Assembly: GCF_047238105.1 (NCBI RefSeq)
Contig: NZ_JBDFMD010000001.1
Location: 2,728,001 to 2,792,000, forward strand
Length of the DNA stretch: 64,000 nucleotides
Reading direction: 5' to 3'
DNA from: Paenibacillus_D sp047238105
GTDB lineage: Bacteria > Bacillota > Bacilli > Paenibacillales > Paenibacillaceae
Shown: piece after piece, positions 1-8,623 of the stretch
Layout of the letters: every line of letters starts with the position of its first letter
Position numbering within the stretch: position 1 is the stretch's first letter
Program-made: the position numbers and the translations under genes
Notes under the pieces: generated by a model
What the model was told of the DNA's origin: nothing
Seen by the model: the letters and a program-made list of their open reading frames with translations, nothing else
The model's database searches: none

Positions 1-1
1 T

Positions 2-910
2 ATCCTGTTTGTGCGCTTCCGTGACGAGCTCCACCGCCCGGGCATTGGCCTCGACCTGCTCGGGGTCCTTGCAGCCCGGGATGACCGCAGTGACGGCCGG
101 ATGCTGCAGGCACCAGGCCAAGGCCCAGCTCGCCATGTCCACCCCCTGTGGCACTTCCTCCCGCTGGATCCGCTCAACCTCTTCCAGCTTGCGGCGCGTA
201 GCTTCGGCATCATGCCGATGCCGGACGTCGCTGCTGTCGAAGACGGCGCCGGGCTTGTACTTGCCGCTGAGGTAGCCGCTCGCCAGCGGTACGCGGGCCA
301 GCACGCCCAGATCCTGGCGTTCGCAGGACGGGAATACCCGCTCCTCCGGCTGACGGTCCAGCCGGTTGTAGACGACTTGGATCACCCGGCTGTTTACCTT
401 CTCTGATTGGTCCGTCTGGTGCAGGTTGTCGTTGCTGCCGATTGAGGTGCCCAGGAAGCGGATCTTGCCCGCCTTTACCTGACCCTCCAGCACACTCCAC
501 AGTTCATCGCTATCGAAGGCAGCGTCTGGTCCTGAATGGAACTGGTACAGATCGATGTAGTCCGTTTTCAATGCAGCCAGCGAAGCATCCAGTTGGGCAA
601 CAACCTTGTCGGCGTCGAAAATATCCGTGCGGGTAAAGCGTTCATGGAACTGATGGCCGAACTTCGTCGCCACGATCCAGTCCTCGCGCCGGCCTCGGCT
701 CAGGTAGTCGCCGATCAGCGACTCCGACAGATGATCGCCGTAGCACTCCGCCGTATCGATCAGATTGATGCCGAGCTCGCGCCCTTTATCCAGGATGGCG
801 TCAGCCTCCTGCTGCGTATAATCGCGGCCCCATTCACCGCCGAACTGCCAGGTGCCGATACCGACGACAGACACCTTCAGCTCCGTACTGCCGAGTCTTC
901 TGTACTTCAA
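2..910 (-). CDS. Aldo/keto reductase, C-terminus cut by window edge
   Basis: NAD(P)H-dependent oxidoreductase of the aldo/keto reductase superfamily, probably cytoplasmic. The reverse-strand frame is open throughout and reads as a typical member: an N-terminal KYRRLGSTELKVS strand, INLIDTAECYGD with the catalytic Asp and Tyr, VATKFG with the catalytic Lys, and YIDLYQFHSG with the active-site His region. Near the edge AVIPGCKDPEQVEANARA is the cofactor-phosphate-binding part. The start is non-ATG: TTG at 910 follows GAGGAG by ten bases and gives the usual MKYRRLG opening; GTG at 919 is also possible but sits too close to that site. Only a few C-terminal residues are missing. The physiological substrate cannot be told from sequence. 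The hypothetical gene at 954 lies just upstream on the same strand. Confidence 0.85.
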   Translation of the reverse strand, partial: MKYRRLGSTELKVSVVGIGTWQFGGEWGRDYTQQEADAILDKGRELGINLIDTAECYGDHLSESLIGDYLSRGRREDWIVATKFGHQFHERFTRTDIFDADKVVAQLDASLAALKTDYIDLYQFHSGPDAAFDSDELWSVLEGQVKAGKIRFLGTSIGSNDNLHQTDQSEKVNSRVIQVVYNRLDRQPEERVFPSCERQDLGVLARVPLASGYLSGKYKPGAVFDSSDVRHRHDAEATRRKLEEVERIQREEVPQGVDMASWALAWCLQHPAVTAVIPGCKDPEQVEANARAVELVTEAHKQD

Positions 911-953
911 CCGTTCCACGCTCCTCGGATTGGAATATGATCATACATCTACA

Positions 954-1451
954 TTATACAGGAGGCACAGCGGCGAACAAACTCTCATCCTCTTCGGTAT
1001 GCGTCGTGTACCGCCACTGCTCATCGGCTTCTGCAGGCGGCACGGTATCGAACAAGCTCTGTTCATCGGCCATCTGCTCCATCTCTTCCCAAGTTAGGCC
1101 ATACGGAAACCCCCACGCCGTATATCCGGCGATAAACGCATACGTCTCATCCGAGTCCGGCAAGTCCTGCCGCTCCACCTTCCTTCGCCTCTGCTTTTCG
1201 GCGCCTTTCTGCTGAGCAAGCTTGCGCTTCCTGCGGATACAAGCCGCTGTTTTCTCAGGGATATCGACCCCCAAGGCGGTGAGTTCGAGCAGGGCGGTGT
1301 ATGCATCAACCGCGTACCGTGTACAGTAATCTCTAAGGATATGTGTGCCAGCGTACCGCTTCAGCCAGACCGCCGCGGACTGCTTGCGCCCTTCTTTGTT
1401 CATGCGCTTGGTTCGGGGAGTATTGCCGCGCGCCCGCTTCTTCTTGCCCAT
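954..1451 (-). CDS. Hypothetical protein, basic N-terminus and acidic C-terminus
   Basis: Unrecognised 165-residue protein. The N-terminal 25 residues are very basic (GKKKRARGN and following). A middle part, about residues 28-75, reads like a short helical DNA-binding-type segment seen in many Firmicute hypothetical proteins: LKRYAGTHILRDYCTRYAV, then YTALLELTALGVDIPE. A second basic stretch (residues 74-95) follows, and the last 60 residues are acidic with EEMEQMADEQ and EEDESLFAAVPP. I chose ATG 1451 because AAGGAGGAG lies immediately upstream with good spacing; a longer open frame up to 1610 has no such site. A DNA-binding role is only a guess. It stands downstream of the telA terminator, so it probably has its own promoter. 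Confidence 0.6.
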   Translation of the reverse strand: MGKKKRARGNTPRTKRMNKEGRKQSAAVWLKRYAGTHILRDYCTRYAVDAYTALLELTALGVDIPEKTAACIRRKRKLAQQKGAEKQRRRKVERQDLPDSDETYAFIAGYTAWGFPYGLTWEEMEQMADEQSLFDTVPPAEADEQWRYTTHTEEDESLFAAVPPV

Positions 1452-1581
1452 ACTCTCCTCCTTAACTCTCTGCCGATGAAGCGCCGAGCCAGTCTGCCAG
1501 AAGTCTGTCCAGCAATTCCTCCTGGAACAGCTTGCGTCCCCGCTCCGCCATCGCTGATCACCGCTCTGACGGCTACGAAGA

Positions 1582-1615
1582 AAATCAAAAAGGACGTGCA
1601 GCTTCCTCACGTCCT
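1582..1615 (-). terminator. Rho-independent terminator after telA
   Basis: On the minus strand an eight-base-pair stem (AGGACGTG at 1591-1598 with CACGTCCT at 1608-1615, nine-base loop) is followed by a T-rich run. It lies 16 bases past the telA stop codon and should end the three-gene XpaC/VWA/TelA transcript. Confidence 0.8.
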
Positions 1616-1630
1616 CCCCTGCCTAACCCC

Positions 1631-2770
1631 CTAAAGTCCCAGCCGTTGTCCCTGCTCCATGCGGACGATCTGCTCCTCGCCCTTCTCTGCCAGCTCGCGG
1701 AACTGGCCGATCGTCTCGCGCATCCGCGGCAGCGCCTCCTGCTTGTAAGCGCTGATGGCGTCGAGTGCCGACAGCACGTCCGAGAACGACTGCTTCAGCG
1801 TGTCGACCGAGATGCTCGTCTCCAGCGACTGCTTGTGGATGGCGGCGCCCTGGTCCTTGAGCATCCGCGAGGTGCCGCTGATCAATTGGTCCGTCGTCCG
1901 ATTCAGCAGCTCGATCTTCTTCAGTACGACCTGCTGATTGTACAGTGCGCTGGCCACCGTGACCGCGATGCGGAGGGCCGACACCGTCACGTTGCGCGCC
2001 CGGTCGACGCCGCGGATCAGCTCCTTGTTATTGCGGATGACGACTTCCATCGCCATCACGCCCTGCTGGTTGACGACCTGCATCTGCTGCAGGTCCATCA
2101 CGCGCTGGCGCAGCGGGAACAGCACTTCCTCCGTGATGAAGCGAATCCGGTCCTCCGGCTCCTGGCGCAGCTTCGCCGCCTCAATCTGACGCTCGATCTC
2201 CTCATCCATGAGCATGCCGAGCTGGATCTCCTTGCTCAGCCGCTTGGTGAGATCGCGCAGCACCTGCTGCTCGATCTCCAGCGTCGTGTTATCGTTGCGC
2301 AGCACCGATTTGCCTCTGTCCAGCGAGACGATAATGTCGGCGATGACGGTGTCGGCCTTCTCGAACTTGGCGAAGTAGGCGCGCAGCGGGTTGAACAGCC
2401 GTCCCAGCAGACCGCTCTTGGCGAAGTCGATCGCGCTCGGGTCGAGATCCTTGAGCTGCAGGTTCAGCTCGGTCAGCCCCTTGGCGACATCGCCGCCCTC
2501 ATCGCCAGCCTTCGCCAGATTGCCGACGGATACTTGCAGCAGCGCGTTCTTCTCCGAGGACGAGCGCATCGTCTGCAAGCCGAACTTGTCAATCGACTGC
2601 ATGATCTCCCTGCGTTTCTCCAGGGACTCCAGGTCGATCTCCAGGATCGAGTCGACATTGCCCTTGGCCTGCTCACGCAGCTGCGTGACCTCCTCCGGCT
2701 CCGGCTTGACCTGCTCCTCCAGCGCCGACTTCAACTGCTGCTCATCAATCACTTCCATTGAAAATGACAT
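1631..2770 (-). CDS. telA: TelA/YaaN-type toxic anion resistance family protein
   Basis: 379-residue member of the TelA (toxic anion resistance) family, a mostly helical cytoplasmic protein. Family hallmarks are visible: KGLTELNLQLKDLDPSAIDF near residue 100, LLGRLFNPLRAYFAKFEKAD after it, and long predicted coiled-coil stretches to the end. Members have been linked to tellurite resistance and to envelope stress, but their biochemical activity is poorly known. ATG 2770 is supported by AGGAGGAG five bases upstream. It is the last gene of an operon that begins with an XpaC-like protein and a membrane VWA protein. The pairing of XpaC with a TelA homologue matches the xpaC-yaaN arrangement of B. 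subtilis. The gene name is used in the family sense only. Confidence 0.85.
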   Translation of the reverse strand: MSFSMEVIDEQQLKSALEEQVKPEPEEVTQLREQAKGNVDSILEIDLESLEKRREIMQSIDKFGLQTMRSSSEKNALLQVSVGNLAKAGDEGGDVAKGLTELNLQLKDLDPSAIDFAKSGLLGRLFNPLRAYFAKFEKADTVIADIIVSLDRGKSVLRNDNTTLEIEQQVLRDLTKRLSKEIQLGMLMDEEIERQIEAAKLRQEPEDRIRFITEEVLFPLRQRVMDLQQMQVVNQQGVMAMEVVIRNNKELIRGVDRARNVTVSALRIAVTVASALYNQQVVLKKIELLNRTTDQLISGTSRMLKDQGAAIHKQSLETSISVDTLKQSFSDVLSALDAISAYKQEALPRMRETIGQFRELAEKGEEQIVRMEQGQRLGL

Positions 2771-2857
2771 ACGGACTCCTCCTCGCGTGATCTAAATGAT
2801 ATTCCTTGAAACAATAAACCATGAGTTCTTCCGATGAGCGCGGTTTGCAAGAGCCGT

Positions 2858-4543
2858 CTACATCTGTACGTTCAGCAGATTGCCGATCTTGTAGACGACA
2901 TCCTCGCTGTCGGCGTTGATATTGGCGGCTTCATTGATGCCGGAGATGCTCTCCAGCGCCTGGATGTTGGCGTTGTAGCCGATCGTGTAGATCGGGATCC
3001 GGTACGCCTCGATCAGTCCCCGGATCTCATCGAGAGAGTGGCCTTCATTGGTATCGCCGTCACTGAGTACGAAGATCAGCGGCCGCACTTCCGGGTTGAC
3101 CGCCATCTCCTCCTGCAGCATCTTCATCGCCACCGCGATGCCGTCGAAGGTAGCCGTACCGCCTCCGGCCTGCAGGCTGTTCACGGCGCCCACGAACATC
3201 GATTGCTGATTGGTGTCATACTTGGCTATGGGCAGATTGATCTCCACCTTGCTGGCATAGGACACAAAGCCGATGCTGTTGTCCCGGCCCAGATACTTCT
3301 GGCCCTGGAGCAGCGATTCCTTCAGCCGGTTCATCGGCTCGCCGTTCATGCTGCCTGAGACGTCCGCCACGAAGACTGCGGCGATCGGCTTGTGGGCATC
3401 CTTCTTCTCTTTCCACAGCTTCTGGGCTGCGATCAGCACAGGTCCCTCTACCGGCCCCATCTCCGGCTCATAGTCCGGCAGTCCGCCGAAGCCGTTCTCC
3501 TCCGCCAGCCGCTGGTTCTGCTCCTGCCCGACGAAGTCGGCGAAGGCGCGCAGGATATCCCGCTTCGCCTGAGGCAGCTCGCCGAGCGCGTACAGCGGAC
3601 TGTCATGACGGACGCCGAACGGGGTAAACACCGTGCCCGCCTGCAGATCCGGCGCATTGACATACGTCTGGTACTCCAGCACGAAGGCATCCAGCGCTCC
3701 CGACTTGGCCGCTTCGCGCATCTGCAGCGTTGTCGAAGCGATGAACGGCACATTGGCCTGGAACTGCTCGAAGCCCTGCACGGCGGTCTGACCGAGCAGG
3801 TCCGAGCTGTCAAAAGCGCTCAGCGCCGTGACCAGAAAGTTCAGTCCCGTCGAGCTGGCGAACGGATCCGTATAGCCCATCGACAGCTCGTTGGCCGTGA
3901 TGGCATCAGTCACCGTCTTGACGTTCAGTGCCCCGTACTTCTCGATCAGCTCGTCATACTTCGCCTGATTGGTGACGATGCCCGTCACATTGGGCACCAG
4001 CCGTTTCTCGATCAGCTCCGCCTGGACGCCCTCGGCTTTGACCATCTCGCCCCACAGCTCGTTGGACGGCGTGAAGGCGTCCGGCACGTATTTGCCCGAG
4101 CGGATATAATCCGTCGCCGTGCCGGAGGCGATGTTGCGGATCTTGACCGATACCGGCTGCCCGTTCACCTGAACTCCCGAGCGGTTGAACGCCTCGGCGA
4201 CTTCATTGAGCCAGCCGTCCACCCCGGTGCCGGACTTCTCTGTCGATGAGAAGATCTCCACGAAGCTGGCGGTCGACGGCTCGACCGAGACGGTGAACTT
4301 GTCGATCTCCGGCAGGGCGTCCGCGATCGAGACAGGGTCCAGATCGATCTGCCCCTTGATCGGATCAGCCACAGTCGCGCCGATCTTGTTGTACATCTTA
4401 TCCAGCCGCTTCGCGGCATCTTCCCCCGAGATCTCCGCGCCTGATTTACCCAGGTTGGCGGTGTACGTGATGCCCAGATAGACCAGGCCGAATACCACGC
4501 CCGCCACAAGGATCAGTGTGATAAATGTCTTGCCTTTAGCCAT
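2858..4543 (-). CDS. Membrane-anchored solute-binding-like protein fused to a VWA domain
   Basis: 561 residues. An N-terminal membrane segment (about 8-28, FITLILVAGVVFGLVYLGI) is followed by an extracellular part resembling a periplasmic binding protein of type 2: about residues 85-345, with FVEIFSSTEKSGTGVDGWLNEVAEAFNRSG at its start. The C-terminal 175 residues form a von Willebrand factor A domain with an intact metal-ion-dependent adhesion site: DVSGS with Asp394, Ser396 and Ser398, and a later DGDTNEG. The domain order suggests a surface-exposed ligand- or metal-binding device; the ligand is unknown. It sits 33 bases after the XpaC-like gene and 87 bases before telA, so the three are probably one operon. 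Similar binding-protein/VWA fusions are known in Firmicutes, but their function is not established to my knowledge. Confidence 0.8.
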   Translation of the reverse strand: MAKGKTFITLILVAGVVFGLVYLGITYTANLGKSGAEISGEDAAKRLDKMYNKIGATVADPIKGQIDLDPVSIADALPEIDKFTVSVEPSTASFVEIFSSTEKSGTGVDGWLNEVAEAFNRSGVQVNGQPVSVKIRNIASGTATDYIRSGKYVPDAFTPSNELWGEMVKAEGVQAELIEKRLVPNVTGIVTNQAKYDELIEKYGALNVKTVTDAITANELSMGYTDPFASSTGLNFLVTALSAFDSSDLLGQTAVQGFEQFQANVPFIASTTLQMREAAKSGALDAFVLEYQTYVNAPDLQAGTVFTPFGVRHDSPLYALGELPQAKRDILRAFADFVGQEQNQRLAEENGFGGLPDYEPEMGPVEGPVLIAAQKLWKEKKDAHKPIAAVFVADVSGSMNGEPMNRLKESLLQGQKYLGRDNSIGFVSYASKVEINLPIAKYDTNQQSMFVGAVNSLQAGGGTATFDGIAVAMKMLQEEMAVNPEVRPLIFVLSDGDTNEGHSLDEIRGLIEAYRIPIYTIGYNANIQALESISGINEAANINADSEDVVYKIGNLLNVQM

Positions 4544-4576
4544 GCTCCTCTCCCCCTTGTATGTAGTTCGAACATT

Positions 4577-5329
4577 CTACTGTCTGTACAGCTTGGTATG
4601 CTTGATCAGCGCGTCGATCTCGCGCATGCAAGGCATCTCCTCGACATTGCGGTAGTCGCTGCTGGAGAGCCGCGAGATCTCCAGCAGCAGCTTATCGAGC
4701 TTCAGCAGGATCTCCTCGTTGGCTTCCAGATACCCCGACATCGCGGCCATATATTCACGGTACAGCCCCGTCTTCTCCTGCACCAGTCTGGACGAGAACG
4801 ACGAGGTCTGGTGGCGCTTGGCAAAGTTGCGAAAATCTGCGGCATCAAATACGTCCAGCTTGTTCAGCATGCCGCGAATGTTGCGGTAGAACAGCTGCTC
4901 CACCTCCTGAATCACACGCATAAATTTGGTGTAACTCAGCTCTCCGGGCTCGAATCGCTCGGCCAGCAAGGCGTTCAGCGAGCGCCGCCGTACACTCATC
5001 CGGCGCAGCTGATCCCGGCCGTGCTCCATCTCCTTCTGCAGCCCGTCTACTGCCCCGTACGCGTCCAATGCAGCGGCGTAGTCTTCATGCGAGCGGAGTT
5101 CCCCAACCTTGACGGTCACGGCTGGCGGCTCGGGCCTCAGCAGCAGCTGATATGTGCCGTACAGCAGCACCAGTCCGCTCATGACGAGCACGGTGATGCC
5201 TGCCGCCCGCTCCATGGTACCGCCGGCGACCAGATCCAGTCCCAGCAGTCCCGGAGAGAGGACGACGACGCACGCAGCAGCTACTCCGAGCACCAACATC
5301 GCCAGCTTCAGCATCCTATTGCCGCCCAT
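4577..5329 (-). CDS. XpaC-like membrane protein, first gene of TelA operon
   Basis: 250 residues. Two N-terminal membrane spans (about 8-30 and 42-62) are followed by a roughly 180-residue soluble helical region rich in charged residues, ending KHTKLYRQ. The layout and the neighbouring TelA homologue point to the XpaC family (named for 5-bromo-4-chloroindolyl phosphate hydrolysis), though I judge this from architecture and context rather than a diagnostic motif. ATG 5329 is chosen over the internal ATG at codon 6 because GGAGGAGGA lies just upstream. It is the first gene of the operon; the 300 bases upstream hold palindromic repeats and the terminator of the next gene, leaving limited room for a promoter close to the start. 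Confidence 0.6.
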   Translation of the reverse strand: MGGNRMLKLAMLVLGVAAACVVVLSPGLLGLDLVAGGTMERAAGITVLVMSGLVLLYGTYQLLLRPEPPAVTVKVGELRSHEDYAAALDAYGAVDGLQKEMEHGRDQLRRMSVRRRSLNALLAERFEPGELSYTKFMRVIQEVEQLFYRNIRGMLNKLDVFDAADFRNFAKRHQTSSFSSRLVQEKTGLYREYMAAMSGYLEANEEILLKLDKLLLEISRLSSSDYRNVEEMPCMREIDALIKHTKLYRQ

Positions 5330-5416
5330 TCTTCCTCCTCCATTCCTCTCGTTGGCCGCTGCCCATCACGAAGCAACTACAAGTAGCCAATTCGACATCG
5401 AATCTTGAATGCAGTC

Positions 5417-5500
5417 GGAACTTCCGGTGCTCACGCAGGTTCACCTACGCTCCGCTCCTCAGTTCCTCCTGTCTTCAACCTTCTCGGTGCTGAACACCGA
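5417..5500. repeat. Palindromic intergenic repeat plus small hairpin
   Basis: The gap 5330-5707 holds no gene. At 5417-5466 a 50-base imperfect palindrome starts GGAACT and ends AGTTCC, with an inner CGCAGG/CCTACG pairing around a short loop. At 5484-5500 TCGGTG and CACCGA form a second hairpin with a five-base loop. Such units resemble short dispersed palindromes (REP or bcr-like) of Firmicute intergenic regions. Neither arm is followed by a T-run, so I do not call them terminators. Confidence 0.5.
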
Positions 5501-5636
5501 CTTATTTGAACATGGTACGATATGGCCGCCAAGCGTTTATCATCTAATACGTCCAACAAATAAAAATGATGCATAATGTTTCTTCCGTTTGGGATGTATT
5601 CATTATATCGTACAAAACGCCTCGTTTGGAGAGAAC

Positions 5637-5693
5637 AAAAAAAGACGATTCCACAACCTGCGCCATTCAAGCGCAGCCTTGCAGAATCGTCTG
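5637..5693 (-). terminator. Terminator after the P-type ATPase gene
   Basis: On the minus strand a nine-base-pair stem (5644-5652 with 5685-5693; AGACGATTC and its complement) encloses a second stem CTGCGC/GCGCAG and is followed by eight T residues. It lies 15 bases beyond the ATPase stop codon. Confidence 0.85.
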
Positions 5694-5707
5694 GGGAATT
5701 AGCGGCA

Positions 5708-8422
5708 TCAAGCTTCCGCTGTCTTGCCGCTATCGCGCCGGGCGATGATCGTCCGGGTGATCCATTTCTCGATCTCGATGATGATGAAGATCGCCAGGCC
5801 CATCAGAACCGGGAACGTCCAATAAGACAGGGCGATCGCTTCCGTACCGAAGATCGTGTTCATAAATGGCAGATACGTGATCGACAGCTGCAGCAGGATG
5901 AGCAAACCGGATACGACGTAGACCGCGCGATTGGAGAAGAATCCGGGTCCGAACGCTTTGCCGAGCTCGCTGCGGCAGTTGAACAGATGGAACATCTGCG
6001 CTACGACGATCGTGTGCAGCGTCACCGTGTTCACCGCAGCCTGCTCATAGCCTTGATCCAGCAGACTAAGATTCATCGCCAGCGTACCGCCGCCCAGGAT
6101 GACCGACACGAACAGGATTCGGAAGATGTAATATCTGCTGAGCAGCGGCGTCTTAGGATTGCGCGGCGGCCGCTCCATCGCCCCCGGCTCCAGCCGCTCA
6201 AAAGCCAAGGCCAGCGAGACCGTTACCGCGCTGACCATGTTGACCCACAGGATCTGTACCGGGGTCAGCGGCATCATCGTCCCCAGCAGGATACTGGCCA
6301 TGATGAGGAAGCTCTCCGCGCCATTGGTCGGCAGGATGAACAGAATCGTCTTCTTGAGATTGTCATACACCCGCCGGCCTTCCTTAACGGCCTTAACGAT
6401 CGTCGCAAAGTTGTCATCGGCGAGCACCATCTCCGACGCATCCTTCGATACTTCAGTGCCCTTGATCCCCATGGCTACACCGACGTCGGCGCGCTTGAGC
6501 GCCGGTGCATCGTTGACGCCGTCGCCGGTCATGGCGCAGATCTTGCCCTTGCTCTGCAGCGCCTCGACCAGCTGAAGCTTGTTCTGTGGACTGGTGCGGG
6601 CGAAGATATGATACTTCTGCGCGGCCTTCACGAGCTCTCCCTTCGACATGCCGTCGATATCCTTACCCGTCAGCCCCTCCTCGCCGTCGCCGATGCCGAG
6701 CTGCTCACCGATCGCCATCGCCGTCTCCTTGTGGTCGCCGGTGATCATCTTGACCTGGATGCCGGCGCTGATGCATTCCTTGACCGCCGCTACCGCTTCT
6801 TCACGCGGCGGATCGACGATGCCGGCCAGGCCGAGGAACGCCAGCCCTTCCTTGAGGTCGTCATGATCCAGCTCGTCGATGCCCTCGCCCTCAGCCAGCT
6901 CTTTCACGGCGACGCCGATGACACGCTCGCCCTGCCGGGCATGATCGCGCATCCGCTCCTCCCACTGCGCCTGCTCGAATGGCATCATGCCATCCGCACC
7001 GACCTGATGCTCCGACATATCGAACAGACGGTCCGGCGCGCCTTTGACATAGATGACTTGGCGCCCTTCCTGCTCTACCAAGACGGCCATGTATTTGTAG
7101 TCCGAATCGAAAGGGATCTTCGATTGCACTTCCAACTCCGGCACCTCTATATTGGCTTTGGCCGCCAGTGTGATCAGACAGCCCTCGGTAGGGTCGCCCT
7201 GGATCACCCAATGTCCGTCCTCATCCTTGCGCAGCGAAGCATCGTTGCAGTTCTTGACGCAGAGCAGGAATTCCTCCAGGAGCCCATCCTGCTTCGCGTC
7301 AGCTTCCTCGTCACCCGCCTGGATCTCACCCTCCGGAGAATATCCGGTGCCCGTGACGTTGTACTCCCGTTCATGCATCATGATGGAAGTGACGGTCATC
7401 TCGTTTTTGGTCAGCGTCCCGGTCTTATCCGAGCAGATAACGGAGACCGCGCCCAGCGTCTCTACAGACGGCAGATTGCGGACGATCGCGTTGCGTCCTG
7501 CCATGTTCTGTACGCCGATGGCCAGGATGATCGAGAGGATGGCCGGCAAGCCCTCGGGAATCGCTGCTACCGCAAGCCCGATGACTGACAGCAGCAGCTC
7601 GCCCGTCTCATAATCACGCACCAGGTAGCCGAAGATGAACATGAGCGCCGCAAGAATGACGATGACGATCGATATCATCTTGCCGAAACGGGACGTCTGC
7701 TTGAGGAGCGGCGTCTGCATCTCCTCCACATCGGCGATGGATTTGTTGATCTTGCCGATCTCCGTGTGCCGGCCTGTCGCCACTACTACCCCTCTGCCCG
7801 TTCCCGACGACACCGTCGTTCCCGAGTACACCATATTCGTACGGTCCGCCAGCACCGCATCTTCTTCGAGCGTACCCGTCTGCTTCTCAACCGACGTGGA
7901 TTCGCCGGTCAGCGCCGACTCTTCAACATTCAGATTGCTGGCTTTGAACAGCCTCAGGTCCGCCGGGATTTTGTCGCCCGCTCTCAGCAGCACGATATCC
8001 CCTGGCACAACTTCCGCCGCCTCCACCTCGACCGTCTCGCCGCCTCGGCGGACGTTCGCCTCCAGCGACAGCATGTTTTTGATGCCTTCCAATGCTTTCT
8101 CCGCTTTGTTCTCCTGGACGAAGCCGATCGTCGCATTGACGATCGCCACCACCACGATAACCGCCGTGTCCAGCCAGTGTCCGAGGAAGGCAGTGATGAC
8201 CGCCGCCGCCAGCAGGATATAGATCAGCACATCATGGAAGTGTTTAAAAAACTTCAGTATCATGCTCTGTTTCTCTTCTTCGGGCAGCTCATTGCTGCCA
8301 TGCTCCTCCAGCCGCTTCGAAGCTTCCTCCGAACTCAGCCCTTCCGAATGGTCAACATCAAGCTCTTCAAATACGCGCTGATCCTCCAGCGCATGCCACT
8401 GCCGTTCCTGCTCTGTCGCCAA
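5708..8422 (-). CDS. P-type (type II) cation-transporting ATPase
   Basis: 904-residue membrane pump with every core P-type motif: TGES (172-175, dephosphorylation), PEGLP in membrane helix 4 (289-293), the phosphorylated Asp332 in DKTGT, KGAPD in the nucleotide domain (460-464), TGDGVND (632-638), and a C-terminal cation-ATPase domain with four or so helices. It belongs to the type II group usually annotated as calcium pumps. Helix 5 keeps Asn700 and Glu703, but helix 6 reads NMVSAVT (728-734) where calcium pumps have an NLVTDG-like motif, so the Asp that helps bind the second calcium ion is an Ala. Pumps with this helix 6 pattern include cyanobacterial PMA1-like and proposed Na+-pumping members; the transported ion is therefore open. 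The start is TTG, after AGGGGCGAG. It is monocistronic with its own terminator. Confidence 0.9.
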   Translation of the reverse strand: MATEQERQWHALEDQRVFEELDVDHSEGLSSEEASKRLEEHGSNELPEEEKQSMILKFFKHFHDVLIYILLAAAVITAFLGHWLDTAVIVVVAIVNATIGFVQENKAEKALEGIKNMLSLEANVRRGGETVEVEAAEVVPGDIVLLRAGDKIPADLRLFKASNLNVEESALTGESTSVEKQTGTLEEDAVLADRTNMVYSGTTVSSGTGRGVVVATGRHTEIGKINKSIADVEEMQTPLLKQTSRFGKMISIVIVILAALMFIFGYLVRDYETGELLLSVIGLAVAAIPEGLPAILSIILAIGVQNMAGRNAIVRNLPSVETLGAVSVICSDKTGTLTKNEMTVTSIMMHEREYNVTGTGYSPEGEIQAGDEEADAKQDGLLEEFLLCVKNCNDASLRKDEDGHWVIQGDPTEGCLITLAAKANIEVPELEVQSKIPFDSDYKYMAVLVEQEGRQVIYVKGAPDRLFDMSEHQVGADGMMPFEQAQWEERMRDHARQGERVIGVAVKELAEGEGIDELDHDDLKEGLAFLGLAGIVDPPREEAVAAVKECISAGIQVKMITGDHKETAMAIGEQLGIGDGEEGLTGKDIDGMSKGELVKAAQKYHIFARTSPQNKLQLVEALQSKGKICAMTGDGVNDAPALKRADVGVAMGIKGTEVSKDASEMVLADDNFATIVKAVKEGRRVYDNLKKTILFILPTNGAESFLIMASILLGTMMPLTPVQILWVNMVSAVTVSLALAFERLEPGAMERPPRNPKTPLLSRYYIFRILFVSVILGGGTLAMNLSLLDQGYEQAAVNTVTLHTIVVAQMFHLFNCRSELGKAFGPGFFSNRAVYVVSGLLILLQLSITYLPFMNTIFGTEAIALSYWTFPVLMGLAIFIIIEIEKWITRTIIARRDSGKTAEA

Positions 8423-8623
8423 GTGTCACTCGCCCCTTTCTGTAATGGAGTGGGACAGACGGCTATTCATTCTAAACTTATTAAACGAGAACGAGGGTCG
8501 ATTAAACCCTGCAAGGCAAGATGCAGACTGGGAATTGTGGAAGTATGGCGGAAATGTGAGAGCAGATGCAACCAAGCGCCCGGACCGGACTGCGGAAACC
8601 GGCCATCCCGCAGGCGAACCGGA

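Noticed and set aside
5576..7588. Large plus-strand open frame opposite the P-type ATPase
   Set aside because: It is the antisense shadow of a gene with complete P-type motifs; it has no recognisable domains.
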